From NCBI GenBank assembly GCA_019638575.1, contig JAHBTN010000019.1:1-64000 (forward strand): a DNA stretch of 64,000 bases. Direction: 5' to 3'. Positions 54,626 to 64,000 of this stretch are shown here, piece by piece. Numbering within the stretch: position 1 is the first letter of the stretch; the number at the start of each line of letters is the position of its first letter. A program made the position numbers and the translations under genes. Source of the stretch: Ferruginibacter sp. Lineage in GTDB: Bacteria; Bacteroidota; Bacteroidia; Chitinophagales; Chitinophagaceae. The notes under the pieces were generated by a model, which did no database searches, was not told the DNA's origin, and worked only from the letters and a program-made list of their open reading frames with translations.

Positions 54626-54750
54626 TGTATCTTGTTTATATCCAGCGCTACTCTTAATTTGAGCAGATGGATGTTCATTATTTTTTTTCTTTTAAGAACT
54701 TACCTAATGCTAACCAAAACCAGGTTTTTAAACCTCAGTTTGGCAGTTCA

Positions 54751-55056
54751 TCAGGCTTTGATCTCAACATCAACACCACTTGGTAAGTCTAACTTACTTA
54801 AAGCATCTACCGTACGGCTGCTGCTGGTGTAAATGTCTAATAAACGTTTGTGCGTGCACAATTGAAATTGTTCACGTGCTTTTTTGTTTACGTGTGGAGA
54901 ACGCAAAACGGTAAATATTTTCTTGTGTGTAGGTAAGGGAATTGGCCCGGTTACCACAGCTCCAGTACTACGTACCGTTTTTACAATCTTTTCAGCTGAT
55001 TTATCAACCAAATTATGGTCGTAAGACTGCAATTTTATTCTGATTCTCTGTGACAT
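54751..55056 (-). CDS. rpsJ: 30S ribosomal protein S10
   Basis: 101 residues, the first gene of the S10-spc operon. [21 protein letters not shown] and [23 protein letters not shown] are diagnostic. S10 also binds NusB in antitermination. A near-consensus promoter lies 41-70 bp upstream. rpsG, rpsL and fusA are not adjacent. Confidence 0.98.
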   Translation of the reverse strand: MSQRIRIKLQSYDHNLVDKSAEKIVKTVRSTGAVVTGPIPLPTHKKIFTVLRSPHVNKKAREQFQLCTHKRLLDIYTSSSRTVDALSKLDLPSGVDVEIKA

Positions 55057-55096
55057 ATAAAAAGAACTTTTTAAATCCGTTTTTTAATTTGGAGTG

Positions 55097-55126
55097 CAAA
55101 GGTAAGGGGTTGAAAGTAAATAGCAA
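55097..55126 (-). promoter_or_regulatory. Promoter of the S10-spc ribosomal operon
   Basis: The minus strand has TTG (complement of 55124-55126), 19 bp, then TACCTTTG (complement of 55097-55104): a full match to the Bacteroidota primary promoter. The leader to rpsJ would be about 35 nt. Confidence 0.75.
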
Positions 55127-55230
55127 TGGAAAGAGTAAAGTTTTTTGCAAATAGTTTTTAAAGAGCAAATAAGGGTTTTTTGCCTGGACAAATATGTAAA
55201 TCAAGTAAAATACGGTACGAATTGTGAAGT

Positions 55231-55932
55231 TTAGTCTCTTTTTTCAACGGAACCACTGCTGCTCACCGATTTAGTAACCGTAGCCGCCCCATGGTATTTA
55301 ATTTCTGCACTGCTATTGGCATTTGCATTTAAACTTACACTTGCGTGCAATTTTATGGTAGCGGTACTATTTGCCTTAGCCGTTGCATTTTCGCTTAAAA
55401 GGTTCCAGGAATCAATATCACTACTGCTGGAAGCTTCGGCATAATAAGTTTTTGTTTTGCCGCTTAAATCAATAGATGCACTGCTGCTGGCACCGGCTTC
55501 TACTTCGGGGGCATTTACCTTAGCCTTTATATCAGAACTGCTGCTGGCTTTAAAACTTAGCTTTCCATTACTGGTTAATACATCTAGCACATCAACACTT
55601 GCCGAACCTGAAGTTTTAATTGCCTTTAAAGATGGTGTAGTTATATAAACTTTTAGGTGAGCATCTGAAAACGAGTAATTATCTTCCAGGTAAATCTTTA
55701 AAGTTTCGTTTGTAACAGAGGTTTCTATATGTTTAATAACATTATCATCAGCTTCTACCCTTACAGAAGCAGTAGGGCCAATTTTTACTTCTACATCAAA
55801 ACTATTGCCTACCGATAAAGCAGTAAAATTATCTACCGTGCGGTTTTCGCTTACTATTTTACCACTGCCATTAGTAAAATTGCAGGATGCTAATATTAAG
55901 ACTACTAAAATTGATGATAATATTTTTTTCAT
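55231..55932 (-). CDS. DUF2807 (head-GIN) lipoprotein
   Basis: 233 residues from the ATG at 55932 (MKKILSSILVVLILASCNF); a start six codons upstream is possible. The lipobox ILASC places lipidated Cys at residue 17. The rest is Ser/Ala/Asp-rich with repeated short beta strands (FDVEVKIGPTASVRVEAD, KAIKTSGSASVDVLD, SSSDIKAKVNAPEVEAG), the beta-helix pattern of DUF2807/head-GIN proteins. Surface or periplasmic; molecular role unknown. Confidence 0.9.
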   Translation of the reverse strand: MKKILSSILVVLILASCNFTNGSGKIVSENRTVDNFTALSVGNSFDVEVKIGPTASVRVEADDNVIKHIETSVTNETLKIYLEDNYSFSDAHLKVYITTPSLKAIKTSGSASVDVLDVLTSNGKLSFKASSSSDIKAKVNAPEVEAGASSSASIDLSGKTKTYYAEASSSSDIDSWNLLSENATAKANSTATIKLHASVSLNANANSSAEIKYHGAATVTKSVSSSGSVEKRD

Positions 55933-56010
55933 GGCTGTTAATTTAGGCAAATATAAAAATTCCTGAAATGAATCTGTTTCAAAAGCAAATTATAACATCA
56001 AGTTATTATT

Positions 56011-56018
56011 TAACTTCG
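56011..56018 (+). promoter_or_regulatory. -7 box of guaA
   Basis: TAACTTCG differs from TAnnTTTG by one base and lies eight bases before the guaA start codon, implying a very short leader. Weak support. Confidence 0.3.
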
Positions 56019-56025
56019 CAGCAAT

Positions 56026-57561
56026 ATGACAGAAAAAATTCTCATCCTCGATTTTGGTTCTCAATACACTCAACTAATAGCACGAGCTGTAAGAGAGGCA
56101 AATGTATATTGTGAAATTGTACCTTTTAATAAAGAAATTGTTTATACCCATAGCTTAAAAGGTATAATACTGGGAGGATCGCCTTTTTCGGTTAATGAAG
56201 AAAAAGCTTTACAGGTTGATGTAAAGTCAATGGTTAAAAACGTACCGGTACTTGGCATTTGTTACGGAGCACAACTTACAGCTAAACTGTATGGTGGCCG
56301 GGTAGATAAAAGTGAAAAAAGAGAATATGGACGTGCCATATTTAAAAAAGAAAAAGAAGATACTTTACTGGAAAATGTTTCAAAAACATCGCAGGTGTGG
56401 ATGAGCCATAGCGATACCATTAAGGAATTACCAAATGATTTTGAATTGCTGGGAACTACGGAAAGTATTCCGGTAGCTGCATTTAAACATACAACTAATG
56501 ACGAGCAACCACTCTATGGTTTACAGTTTCATCCTGAAGTCTATCATTCTGCCGAAGGCAAAACAATTATTAAGAACTTTTTGGTAAATATTTGTGGTTG
56601 CACTCAGGATTGGACGCCTGCACATTTTATTACTGACACTGTAGCATCATTAAAAAAACTGATTGGAGATAAAAAAGTAATCATGGGACTCAGCGGCGGG
56701 GTTGACAGCACCGTAGCCGCCACTTTAATAAACAAAGCAATTGGCGAAAACCTTTATGGCATTTTTGTAGATAATGGTGTACTTCGTAAAAATGAATTTG
56801 AACAGGTTTTAGAAACCTATAAAAAACTTGGGCTGCATGTTATAGGTGTTGATGCAAGGCAACATTTTTATAAAAAACTTGCCGGTAAAACAGATCCGGA
56901 AGAAAAAAGAAAAGCAATAGGTAACGGGTTTATTGAAATTTTTGATGAAGAAGCACATAAAATTGATGGAGTAGAATTATTGGGGCAGGGCACTATTTAT
57001 CCTGATGTGATTGAATCACTATCTGTACATGGCCCATCTGCTACCATTAAATCGCATCACAATGTAGGTGGCTTACCCGATTATATGAAACTTGGATTAG
57101 TAGAGCCTTTGCGTTTACTTTTTAAAGATGAAGTAAGGCGGGTTGGAGTTGAATTAGGCATACCCAAAGAAATGCTGTTTCGTCATCCGTTTCCGGGGCC
57201 AGGTTTGGGAATTAGAATTTTAGGAGAAGTTACTGAAGAAAAGGTACGGTTATTGCAAGATGCAGATGCTATATATATGAATGGATTAAAAAAACATAAT
57301 CTTTACGAAAAAGTATGGCAGGCAGGCACTATTTTATTACCGGTTAAAAGCGTTGGGGTAATGGGCGATGAAAGAACATATGAATTTACCATTGCATTAA
57401 GGGCTGTAACTTCTGTAGATGGCATGACCGCAGACTGGGCGCATTTACCGTATGAATTCCTGGCCGAAATAAGTAATGAAATAATTAATAATGTACCCGG
57501 TATAAACCGTGTAGTGTATGATATAAGCAGTAAACCACCTGCTACTATTGAGTGGGAATAA
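56026..57561 (+). CDS. guaA: GMP synthase (glutamine-hydrolysing)
   Basis: A 511-residue two-domain enzyme making GMP from XMP. The glutaminase domain has nucleophile Cys79 in LGICYGAQL and the His/Glu pair in [10 protein letters not shown]. The ATP-PPase domain has the P-loop [10 protein letters not shown] and the C-terminal dimerisation domain with [17 protein letters not shown]. Full length. Probably monocistronic or with the downstream binding-protein gene. Confidence 0.98.
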   Translation: MTEKILILDFGSQYTQLIARAVREANVYCEIVPFNKEIVYTHSLKGIILGGSPFSVNEEKALQVDVKSMVKNVPVLGICYGAQLTAKLYGGRVDKSEKREYGRAIFKKEKEDTLLENVSKTSQVWMSHSDTIKELPNDFELLGTTESIPVAAFKHTTNDEQPLYGLQFHPEVYHSAEGKTIIKNFLVNICGCTQDWTPAHFITDTVASLKKLIGDKKVIMGLSGGVDSTVAATLINKAIGENLYGIFVDNGVLRKNEFEQVLETYKKLGLHVIGVDARQHFYKKLAGKTDPEEKRKAIGNGFIEIFDEEAHKIDGVELLGQGTIYPDVIESLSVHGPSATIKSHHNVGGLPDYMKLGLVEPLRLLFKDEVRRVGVELGIPKEMLFRHPFPGPGLGIRILGEVTEEKVRLLQDADAIYMNGLKKHNLYEKVWQAGTILLPVKSVGVMGDERTYEFTIALRAVTSVDGMTADWAHLPYEFLAEISNEIINNVPGINRVVYDISSKPPATIEWE

Positions 57562-57644
57562 ATAGGTATTGGAATAAAGATTTTGATATTTAACTAAAGG
57601 AAATAATTAGACGATAAATTGATTTAATAAACCGGATTTTTATC

Positions 57645-58841
57645 ATGAATAAAAAAATTGCAATAGCATTAGTTATATTAATAACTTTTTTTTGTGCCGG
57701 TAACTTATATGCACAGGATGATACAATAAAGCAACAACCGCACTATAAAATAGGCATTTTTGCCCCACTTTATCTTGATTCGGTTTTTACAAAAAATACT
57801 TTTAGATACAGGCAGGGTATACCAAGGTTTATTGCGCCAGCCGTTGATTTCATTAATGGCGCACAGCTTGCGCTGGATAGCCTGGGATATGGAGATGAAT
57901 ATATTGATGCTTCTATTTATGATACAAAATCGTACACCGAAACTGTTGCCGACCTGATTAGAAAAAAGAAATTAGACAGCCTGCAATTAATCATAGGAAG
58001 TGTAAAGGATGCTGAATATTTACAATTGGCCGATTTTGCTCTTCAAAAAAATATACCATTTATATCTGTATCTTATCCTAATAATGCCGGCATTACCGGT
58101 AATCCTTTTTTAGTGATTATGAATTCAACACTAAAAACACATTGTGCTGCTATATACAGTTTTATACTTCAAAACCATAGTACCGATAAAATATACCTCA
58201 TCAGGCAAAAAGGTGTACAGGAAGATATGGTAGCATCTTATTTTAAAGAAAAAAACGAGCAGGATAACGGGCATCCATTATTACAAATAGAAACTATTAA
58301 TGTTAACAATAACCTTAATGCTACCTTCTTAAAATCGAAGCTTGATAGCAATAGCAAAAATATTATTATTGGAGGCAGCCTTGATGAAACTTTTGCCAGC
58401 AACCTTACAAAAGCCGCTTTTGATATCAGCAAAACTTATCCAATCACATTAATTGGGATGCCTAATTGGGATAATTTTTCACTGTTGTATGATAAGAAAA
58501 AACTGGCAGATTTCCCGGTATATTATACTACGCCATATTACAACGAAAAAAATGATGCTTTCAGCAAATCACTTTTAGCAAATTACTATGATAAGTACAA
58601 GGGAAAAGCAAGCGATATGGCTTTTAAAGGTTTTGAGTCGGTGTTTATGTTTACTAAACTGCTCATTAAAGATTCCACAGGTTTTATGAATCATATTAAC
58701 GATGCCGGCATTAAAGTTTTTTGCGAATATAATTTTAAACCTGTTTGGTTAAAAGACAAAGCTTCAATACCCGATTATTTCGAAAACAAACATCTTTATC
58801 TGGTTAAAATACTCAATGGCATTACTTCAAAAGCATGGTAA
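57645..58841 (+). CDS. Exported Leu/Ile/Val-binding-protein-like (peripla_BP_6) protein
   Basis: A 398-residue protein with a signal peptide (KKIAIALVILITFFCAG, cleavage near YAQ). The sequence KIGIFAPLYLDS, AVDFINGAQLALDSLG and QLIIGSVKDAEYLQLADFA gives the type I periplasmic-binding fold. No ABC transporter genes lie beside it, so it may be a free-standing binding or receptor-like protein rather than a transporter component. It has a strong terminator behind it. Confidence 0.82.
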   Translation: MNKKIAIALVILITFFCAGNLYAQDDTIKQQPHYKIGIFAPLYLDSVFTKNTFRYRQGIPRFIAPAVDFINGAQLALDSLGYGDEYIDASIYDTKSYTETVADLIRKKKLDSLQLIIGSVKDAEYLQLADFALQKNIPFISVSYPNNAGITGNPFLVIMNSTLKTHCAAIYSFILQNHSTDKIYLIRQKGVQEDMVASYFKEKNEQDNGHPLLQIETINVNNNLNATFLKSKLDSNSKNIIIGGSLDETFASNLTKAAFDISKTYPITLIGMPNWDNFSLLYDKKKLADFPVYYTTPYYNEKNDAFSKSLLANYYDKYKGKASDMAFKGFESVFMFTKLLIKDSTGFMNHINDAGIKVFCEYNFKPVWLKDKASIPDYFENKHLYLVKILNGITSKAW

Positions 58842-58860
58842 CTACTAAAATATAGAATAA

Positions 58861-58897
58861 AAAAAAGAGCAAGCAATAAATGCTTGCTCTTTTTTTA
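58861..58897. terminator. Bidirectional terminator after the binding-protein gene
   Basis: GAGCAAGC (58867-58874), loop AATAAAT, GCTTGCTC (58882-58889), with an A-run before and a run of eight T after, serving both the plus-strand binding-protein gene and the minus-strand membrane protein. Confidence 0.88.
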
Positions 58898-58916
58898 TAA
58901 AGTTTTAACCTGTAAA

Positions 58917-59438
58917 TTAATATACAAGGTTTTTGCGCTGCATACTGTATAATAATATAAAAAGCAATGCTAAACCAATACCTACATACATGGAAACCCC
59001 TGTAAATGCAAAAGCTCCAATAAACAGGAACTGGGTTAAGAAAGGCAATACTTCACCAATGGTATAAAGTAAAAAACCCTGTTTTTTTAATTTACGCATT
59101 TGCAATGCACCATAAAAGCAAAGTGCTATTGCCACTAAAGAAAGTAAAACAATTGGTATCCTGTTTTCATAGGTTTTCTTAATCATTGCTATCATGGTTT
59201 CAGGGTCTCCCATCATTCTTTTTGCCCAACCCGGCATATTGCCGGAATTCATTTGCTCTGTAAGTTTATCAATACCATCATATGATTTTTTAGCATTAAA
59301 AAAAGTCCATAATGATCCCAACAATTGAATAGCACAACCAATAAATGTTAAAATGGTAAGTACATTTAATCCTGATGAAAGTGTTGGTGTATTGTTATTA
59401 TCATATTGTAAAACGTCTGCGTTGTTGTCTTGTGTCAT
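58917..59438 (-). CDS. Multi-pass membrane protein of unknown function
   Basis: A 173-residue protein. A polar N-terminus (MTQDNNADVLQYDNNN) is followed by four hydrophobic helices around LTILTFIGCAIQLLGSL, IPIVLLSLVAIALCFYGAL, PFLTQFLFIGAFAFTG and GIGLALLFILLYSM. The loop between helices 1 and 2 (ITKLTEQMNSGNMPGWAKRM-like) is charged. I do not recognise a domain. Single-gene unit; neighbours give no hint. Confidence 0.75.
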   Translation of the reverse strand: MTQDNNADVLQYDNNNTPTLSSGLNVLTILTFIGCAIQLLGSLWTFFNAKKSYDGIDKLTEQMNSGNMPGWAKRMMGDPETMIAMIKKTYENRIPIVLLSLVAIALCFYGALQMRKLKKQGFLLYTIGEVLPFLTQFLFIGAFAFTGVSMYVGIGLALLFILLYSMQRKNLVY

Positions 59439-59524
59439 GATTTTTTTATTTACAATATAATCAGTTTAGCTATTATTTCAAAACTCCAAATTAATTCTTA
59501 GCATTTATATTTTTTAAATACTGC

Positions 59525-61984
59525 CTATTTTTTCCTTTTAAGATTAAGGTAATCGATGTAATAAACAAGTTTTAAAGTTATTTCATTACTGTGTGAATTA
59601 GTTAATACTTTTTCAAGATTTCGGCCATACGATGTGTTTTGATAAGCATTAATATTAACGTTGCTCCCCAGTGCATTTTTCCATCCTAACGTAAGGCGGC
59701 TGCCGGGTAAAAAATCCCAGGTATAAAACATATCGATATTAAACGTATTGAAGTTAACATTTTCATTATTGAAGAATGTAGTATCACGCCAGTAACCATC
59801 GGCATTTAAATTATAAAAATTGGTGTTTTTTAACAACGACCAGTAATGCCGCATCCTTATATTTATATTCATACGTGATGTAAAATTATATTGTGCACTT
59901 GCAATAAATGTATTGGTGTTTACATTACGTCGTGATATTAATGGCGAACCATCGGGATTTAATTTAAAAGCATAGCCCCAATTACCTTTATCCTGTTCAA
60001 TTTCCATACTGGCACTTGCCTGCAGTTTGTTACTAAAACGATACCGTAAGCCCAGGAGGCCTGTCCAATAAGGATCGTTTGGTAATGGTGATTCTGCACC
60101 TCCAATCTCGTAGTTTACAAATAATTTCTTACGGCTATCGGTACTGCCGCTGATTTCAAAATAATAAAATGGCGAACGACGTAAAAAATAACCTGTATAA
60201 GCATTTGAATGCACAAAATAATCTTTAGTCCAAACAGGTTTGGTTACAAATTTAAAAGTAACATCCCAAAAATTTTTAAAAAGGAAAAAGGCTTTGCTGT
60301 TTATCTCAAAATCGGACCAAACAAATGGTTTGTATAAATAGGTATTTGTAAAATTGATATTAAAACTGTGTATAAGAAACCTGGGTGTGGGCCTGTTTAC
60401 AATATAACTGATACTTCCGGAATATTTAAAGGAATTATTATTAATTAAAAACCCTAAATCATTGGGATCATATTTATCGCTTTCAACCGTAAGATCGGCC
60501 CGGTATTGTATTGTACCACTAACTTTTCCAAAACCTGTATTTGTAGAAAAACCGTTTTTATTTTCTTGTTTGCCCCAAATATTGCTATAACTTCCGGTGA
60601 AAGTATAATTATACTTGTTGTGCTTATCAAACATAGATAAACTTAAATTACTTACATTGGCATTGCGGCTATTTCCCTTACGCAAAACGTTTGTATTGGT
60701 AAAGCTAACTGATGAACGGTTTTTTAAAGCCTGGTCTAAAACAATAATATTATAATTAGTTAATGGTTCGGTTAATATGCTTGAATCTTTACCATTCCTT
60801 AAGTCTCTTATTTTGGCATACATAGGTACAGAAACTGCATTTAAAATACCAATGCCCAGGTTTCCCTTTGTACGGCCCGAAAACTTTGTGGCATTGTAAA
60901 GTTTTGTTATGCCCGGATTTTTAATAATCTGGTAATTACTATCACCACCATAAGTGTTTAATACTTCCGAAACTTTTCCAGGTTGTGCACCAATACGCCT
61001 GCTGTAAAACAATCCGGCTTTATTAAATAATTCTGTGCCTTCGGTAAAAAATGGGCGGTAATCATCAAATTTTACCTGGAAAGGTGATAAGTTAAGGTAC
61101 ACATTATCACTTTGCACCTGTGCAAAATCAGGTATTAGGGTCATATCCAGCGTAAAGCTTTCGCTCACACCATATTTCACATCCATACCACCACTTTTTA
61201 AATACTCTGTAACATCACCTTTAGCTGTTGGCGATACTCTAATACCACCAGATAAATAAGGTAAAAAAGAAAGACGTACGGGAGGTTTTATATCAGCCAA
61301 TCCGCTCCAAACACCCCATTGGTTTAGTTCGCCGCTTATGTTTGGGTCAATGGGGCTCCAAACACTGTTTTCATTTTCAAACCTTGTAAAACGTCCAAAA
61401 TTAATACCCCAATCCTGTATATTTTTTTTTGAAAACCTGATAGCACTAAGTGGTATTTTAATTTCTGCCACCCATCCATCTGCTTTTACGCTTGTTTTAC
61501 TTTCCCATACCGCATCCCAGGTGTTATCATAAACTACACCTCCATTACTTGTTCCGCTTTGCGATATCTTTAAATCGGCCTGCACATTGGCACTTGTTAC
61601 TTTAAATACAAATGCATTTTGCTTATCCTTATAGGTATCAAATCCAACTGTAAAAACATCTGCATCCTGCCGGTCGGTAATATCTCTTGCTGTAATTTGC
61701 TTACGTATATTTTTAGGATTATCGTACATGTATGCACACACATAAATGGCAGTATTATCGTAAGCCATTTTTACAATGGTTTTACGTTTTGAAGGCAATC
61801 CAAAAACTGGGCTTACTGTTATAAAATCGCTTACAGGATTAATAGTTTTCCAGGTTTCATCATCCAAATTACCGTCTATTTTTATAGCTGTATTAATTTT
61901 TACGGCAGATAAACTACGTACCTGTGCATTAGAAACATAGGGTGTAAAAAAGAAAATAAATGGTATTAAAAAGCGAATTAGCAT
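59525..61984 (-). CDS. Outer-membrane beta-barrel protein with N-terminal CBM9-like domain (DUF5916)
   Basis: An 819-residue exported protein. Signal peptide IRFLIPFIFFFTPYVSNA, then a CBM9-like sandwich (about 25-220; KIDGNLDDETWKTINP, DNTAIYVCAYMYDNP, GWVAEIKIPLSAIRFSK), and a long beta-rich C-terminal part (about 230-819; DFAQVQSDNVYLNLSPFQ, FFTEGTELFNKAGLFYSRR, then alternating aromatic strands) typical of DUF5916 barrels. Its role is unknown; outer-membrane location is inferred. Stand-alone gene. Confidence 0.88.
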   Translation of the reverse strand: MLIRFLIPFIFFFTPYVSNAQVRSLSAVKINTAIKIDGNLDDETWKTINPVSDFITVSPVFGLPSKRKTIVKMAYDNTAIYVCAYMYDNPKNIRKQITARDITDRQDADVFTVGFDTYKDKQNAFVFKVTSANVQADLKISQSGTSNGGVVYDNTWDAVWESKTSVKADGWVAEIKIPLSAIRFSKKNIQDWGINFGRFTRFENENSVWSPIDPNISGELNQWGVWSGLADIKPPVRLSFLPYLSGGIRVSPTAKGDVTEYLKSGGMDVKYGVSESFTLDMTLIPDFAQVQSDNVYLNLSPFQVKFDDYRPFFTEGTELFNKAGLFYSRRIGAQPGKVSEVLNTYGGDSNYQIIKNPGITKLYNATKFSGRTKGNLGIGILNAVSVPMYAKIRDLRNGKDSSILTEPLTNYNIIVLDQALKNRSSVSFTNTNVLRKGNSRNANVSNLSLSMFDKHNKYNYTFTGSYSNIWGKQENKNGFSTNTGFGKVSGTIQYRADLTVESDKYDPNDLGFLINNNSFKYSGSISYIVNRPTPRFLIHSFNINFTNTYLYKPFVWSDFEINSKAFFLFKNFWDVTFKFVTKPVWTKDYFVHSNAYTGYFLRRSPFYYFEISGSTDSRKKLFVNYEIGGAESPLPNDPYWTGLLGLRYRFSNKLQASASMEIEQDKGNWGYAFKLNPDGSPLISRRNVNTNTFIASAQYNFTSRMNINIRMRHYWSLLKNTNFYNLNADGYWRDTTFFNNENVNFNTFNIDMFYTWDFLPGSRLTLGWKNALGSNVNINAYQNTSYGRNLEKVLTNSHSNEITLKLVYYIDYLNLKRKK

Positions 61985-62065
61985 TTTTGGAAATGCGAAG
62001 GTATTGTTTTATAGGACAATTTTATCAGGAATTTAAATTGTTTAATAAACGTATATATTAATATC

Positions 62066-63295
62066 TTATTTTATTCTGCGTTGTAATTCTTTCTTTATTA
62101 AAATTAACTCTCTGCCGGTTTGCCCAGATACTGAACTATTTTCTTGTGCTCGTCGCATTAAATAGGGTATTACATCTTTAATTGGGCCAAATGGCAAATA
62201 TTTACTTACTAAAAAGCCAGATTTTGCAAGGTTAAAAGTGATGTTATCACTCATTCCATACAACTGCGAAAAATGTATATGAGGATGATTGTGAGGTAAG
62301 CCCAATTTATCAAGCAATTGTGTGGCATATAAATTACTGTATTCATTGTGAGATGCCACTATTACCGCAACCTTTTGCAGGTTGGTAATACAAAATTCTA
62401 CTGCTGCATTATAATCCCTGTCGCTTGATTCTTTATCGGGTTGTATGGGTGAAGGGTAATTCATTTCAATGGCTCTGTTTCTTTCTTTTTCCATATAGGC
62501 ACCTCTAACTAATTTTACACCCAGTATAAAATTACGTTCTGCTGCTGCTTTATAAGAGTCTTTTAAAAATTGTAACCTGTCGTGACGATATAATTGTATG
62601 GTGTTATAAATAACTACTTTTTGTTTGTTGAAAATATCCATCATTAAAATGGTAAGTGCATCAACCGGATCTTGTATCCAGGTTTCTTCAGCATCTATCA
62701 ATACGCCAATATTTTTTTTATCTCCTTCTTCGCACAATTGCTGCATGCGTAACCTTACCCGGTGCCACTCTTCTTTTTCGGCCTCAGGTAGTTCATCTAC
62801 AGCAGTTAAATAACGTTTCATCAAAGTGCCTTCAGCAGCATTCATGGCTGCATCCAATTTTTCAAGTAAGGCAAACCTTGCAAAACCAGTAACCTTTACA
62901 CTCATAAAAGGTATATTAGGTTGTGTGGCTGCATAATCAATCACTTTTTTAAACTCGTCACGTGCATGTTCAAAATTTTCTTCACCTTCTTTTCCTTCTA
63001 CACCATAATCTAAAATAACCTGCACGTTATATTTTTCAAGCTTGTTAACCACTTTTGCTGTTTGCTCAAGTGTTTCGCCGCCTACAAACTGTTTAAATAT
63101 AGTAGCCCTGATGAGTGATTTTGTAAAAGGTAAATTCCATTTTATAGCAACAGGTGTTATTTTCAAAGCCGGGTTTACTAACCAGTTTTTATCCATTATT
63201 CCAAAAAGAAATTTAGCCTGTTTTAGTTCTCCATCTGATTTTGCTGCAAAAGCGCATTCGGTATTATCAAAAGAAATTTTGGTTTGTTCATTCAT
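62066..63295 (-). CDS. Proline dehydrogenase
   Basis: A 409-residue monofunctional PRODH that oxidises proline to pyrroline-5-carboxylate with FAD. The TIM-barrel signatures are IPFMSVKVTGFARF, GVLIDAEETWIQDPVDA, LGVKLVRGAYMEKERNRA and LPFGPIKDVIPYLMRRAQEN. There is no P5C-dehydrogenase domain, unlike long PutA. The divergent thioesterase gene lies 101 bp away. The neighbouring P5C dehydrogenase is not in the window. Confidence 0.94.
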   Translation of the reverse strand: MNEQTKISFDNTECAFAAKSDGELKQAKFLFGIMDKNWLVNPALKITPVAIKWNLPFTKSLIRATIFKQFVGGETLEQTAKVVNKLEKYNVQVILDYGVEGKEGEENFEHARDEFKKVIDYAATQPNIPFMSVKVTGFARFALLEKLDAAMNAAEGTLMKRYLTAVDELPEAEKEEWHRVRLRMQQLCEEGDKKNIGVLIDAEETWIQDPVDALTILMMDIFNKQKVVIYNTIQLYRHDRLQFLKDSYKAAAERNFILGVKLVRGAYMEKERNRAIEMNYPSPIQPDKESSDRDYNAAVEFCITNLQKVAVIVASHNEYSNLYATQLLDKLGLPHNHPHIHFSQLYGMSDNITFNLAKSGFLVSKYLPFGPIKDVIPYLMRRAQENSSVSGQTGRELILIKKELQRRIK

Positions 63296-63358
63296 AGTTT
63301 ATAATTCTTAATACCCGAAATTGATAAAACAAATACGAACTGCCAAATAAATTGAGGA

Positions 63359-63385
63359 TTGGGTTATATCCTGTTATTATATTTG
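63359..63385 (+). promoter_or_regulatory. Promoter of the thioesterase gene
   Basis: TTG (63359-63361), 16 bp, then TATATTTG (63378-63385). The -7 box is perfect; spacing is a little shorter than 19. The start codon follows at 63397. Confidence 0.5.
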
Positions 63386-63396
63386 CAAAAAAAATT

Positions 63397-63912
63397 ATGC
63401 TGGATAAGAAAGTAAAAGAATCGCTGGTGGTGATGACTGAACTGGTTTTACCTAACGATACCAATACCTTTGGTAATTTAATGGGGGGCCGCTTAATGTA
63501 CTGGATGGATATTGCTGCGGCATTGGCTGCCATGAAGCATTGCGGCTCACCTGTGGTAACTGCATCTGTTGACAATATTTCTTTTGAAAGCCCTATTAAA
63601 CTTGGTAACGTGGTGCATATTGAAGCCAGCCTTACAAGAGTATTTAATACCAGTATGGAAGTTCACCTGGTTGTACACGGAGAAGATGCCTTACAACAAT
63701 ATAAATATAAAAGCAACGAAGCATATTATACATTTGTATCGCTTGACCCTAATGGTAAACCAAGAAAAGTTAATCAACTAATACCAGAAAATGAGGAAGA
63801 AAAAAAGTTGTACGATGGCGCTTTAAGAAGAAGGCAACTAAGGCTTATACTAGGTGGTAAAATGAAACCCCAGGATGCAGTTGAACTAAAAGCATTATTT
63901 ATGAAGGATTAA
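63397..63912 (+). CDS. Hotdog-fold acyl-CoA thioesterase (YciA/ACOT family)
   Basis: 171 residues from the ATG at 63397 (MLDKKVKESLVVMTELVLP), behind a good promoter; an in-frame start 15 codons earlier overlaps the promoter. Conserved are FGNLMGGRLMYWMDIAA (catalytic Asp38), VTASVDNISFESPIKLGNVV and a C-terminal helical extension. It hydrolyses acyl-CoA thioesters in the cytoplasm. Its last 14 bases overlap a convergent gene that leaves the window. Confidence 0.92.
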   Translation: MLDKKVKESLVVMTELVLPNDTNTFGNLMGGRLMYWMDIAAALAAMKHCGSPVVTASVDNISFESPIKLGNVVHIEASLTRVFNTSMEVHLVVHGEDALQQYKYKSNEAYYTFVSLDPNGKPRKVNQLIPENEEEKKLYDGALRRRQLRLILGGKMKPQDAVELKALFMKD

Positions 63913-64000
63913 CTGATTGTGGCTTAAACTGCACACTTTGTTCAATAGCATTCATCACATCATCCAGTATTTTTTCCGTACTGTCATCAGCATTATATTG
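63899..64000 (-). CDS. C-terminal fragment of a gene cut by the window end
   Basis: The final 102 bases hold an open frame on the minus strand with stop codon TAA at 63899-63901. The visible residues are polar and helical (TEKILDDVMNAIEQSVQFKP), with no recognisable motif. The start is beyond the window. It overlaps the thioesterase gene end tail-to-tail by 14 bases. Could be a chance frame, but no other feature occupies the end. Confidence 0.4.
   Translation of the reverse strand, partial: QYNADDSTEKILDDVMNAIEQSVQFKPQSVNPS

Overview
This is an AT-rich bacterial chromosome segment from a member of the Bacteroidota, most likely Chitinophagaceae or a close relative (family placement is inference). 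The evidence is phylum-typical gene content: a surface protein with a gliding-motility/type IX secretion C-terminal domain, a DUF5916-type outer-membrane protein, an acyl-CoA-binding protein, ~800-residue double-FtsX permeases and futalosine-pathway menaquinone genes. The best promoters also match the Bacteroidota form, TTG - about 19 bp - TAnnTTTG. Almost everything is ordinary chromosomal housekeeping; I see no prophage, transposase, CRISPR array or recognisable defence island.

Layout. 1-8159: an efflux locus (periplasmic adaptor, small exported protein, ABC ATPase, FtsX permease; minus strand) facing a sigma-54-type response regulator and its histidine kinase (plus strand). A 61-residue Arg-rich small protein lies between them, together with two pairs of TTTTGATACA-type sites, each pair spaced exactly 22 bp. 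8160-12473: a more AT-rich accessory stretch with a lipoprotein and a secreted type IX cargo protein, preceded by a C10 tract. 12474-22018: fatty-acid and cofactor metabolism (accB, accC, fabD, mdh, efp, folE, two tandem PTPS paralogues, mqnB, mqnD, a class IV aminotransferase). 22019-26843: a signalling cluster with three NarL-type response regulators, one kinase and a separate multi-pass membrane protein. Its ~1 kb central gap holds a strong candidate for an undescribed ~200-nt noncoding RNA and a pair of perfect palindromes. 26862-42927: housekeeping genes (dNK, trpS, gatC, two LolD/MacB-type ATPases, cobalamin adenosyltransferase, fabI, recN, ACBP, Nif3-like, zinc-ribbon protein, tRNA-Ala, citrate synthase, LptF/G, map). 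43045-55056: the complete S10-spc operon from rpsJ to secY (21 ribosomal proteins plus secY), with unusually long gaps filled by AT-rich repeats and hairpins; it stops at a terminator after secY. 55231-64000: guaA, a binding protein, DUF2807 and DUF5916 proteins, proline dehydrogenase, a thioesterase and a gene cut by the window end.

How genes work together. AccB/AccC, FabD and FabI belong to type II fatty-acid synthesis. FolE feeds the PTPS paralogues. MqnB and MqnD are two steps of futalosine menaquinone synthesis. Citrate synthase and malate dehydrogenase belong to the TCA cycle. The sigma-54 two-component pair probably controls the adjacent efflux operon and the small protein through the paired sites (inference). 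The least explained items are the candidate ncRNA (23836-24037), the 61-residue protein with its paired sites, the twin palindromes near 24170, the hairpins between ribosomal-protein genes, and the palindrome inserted at the start of trpS.
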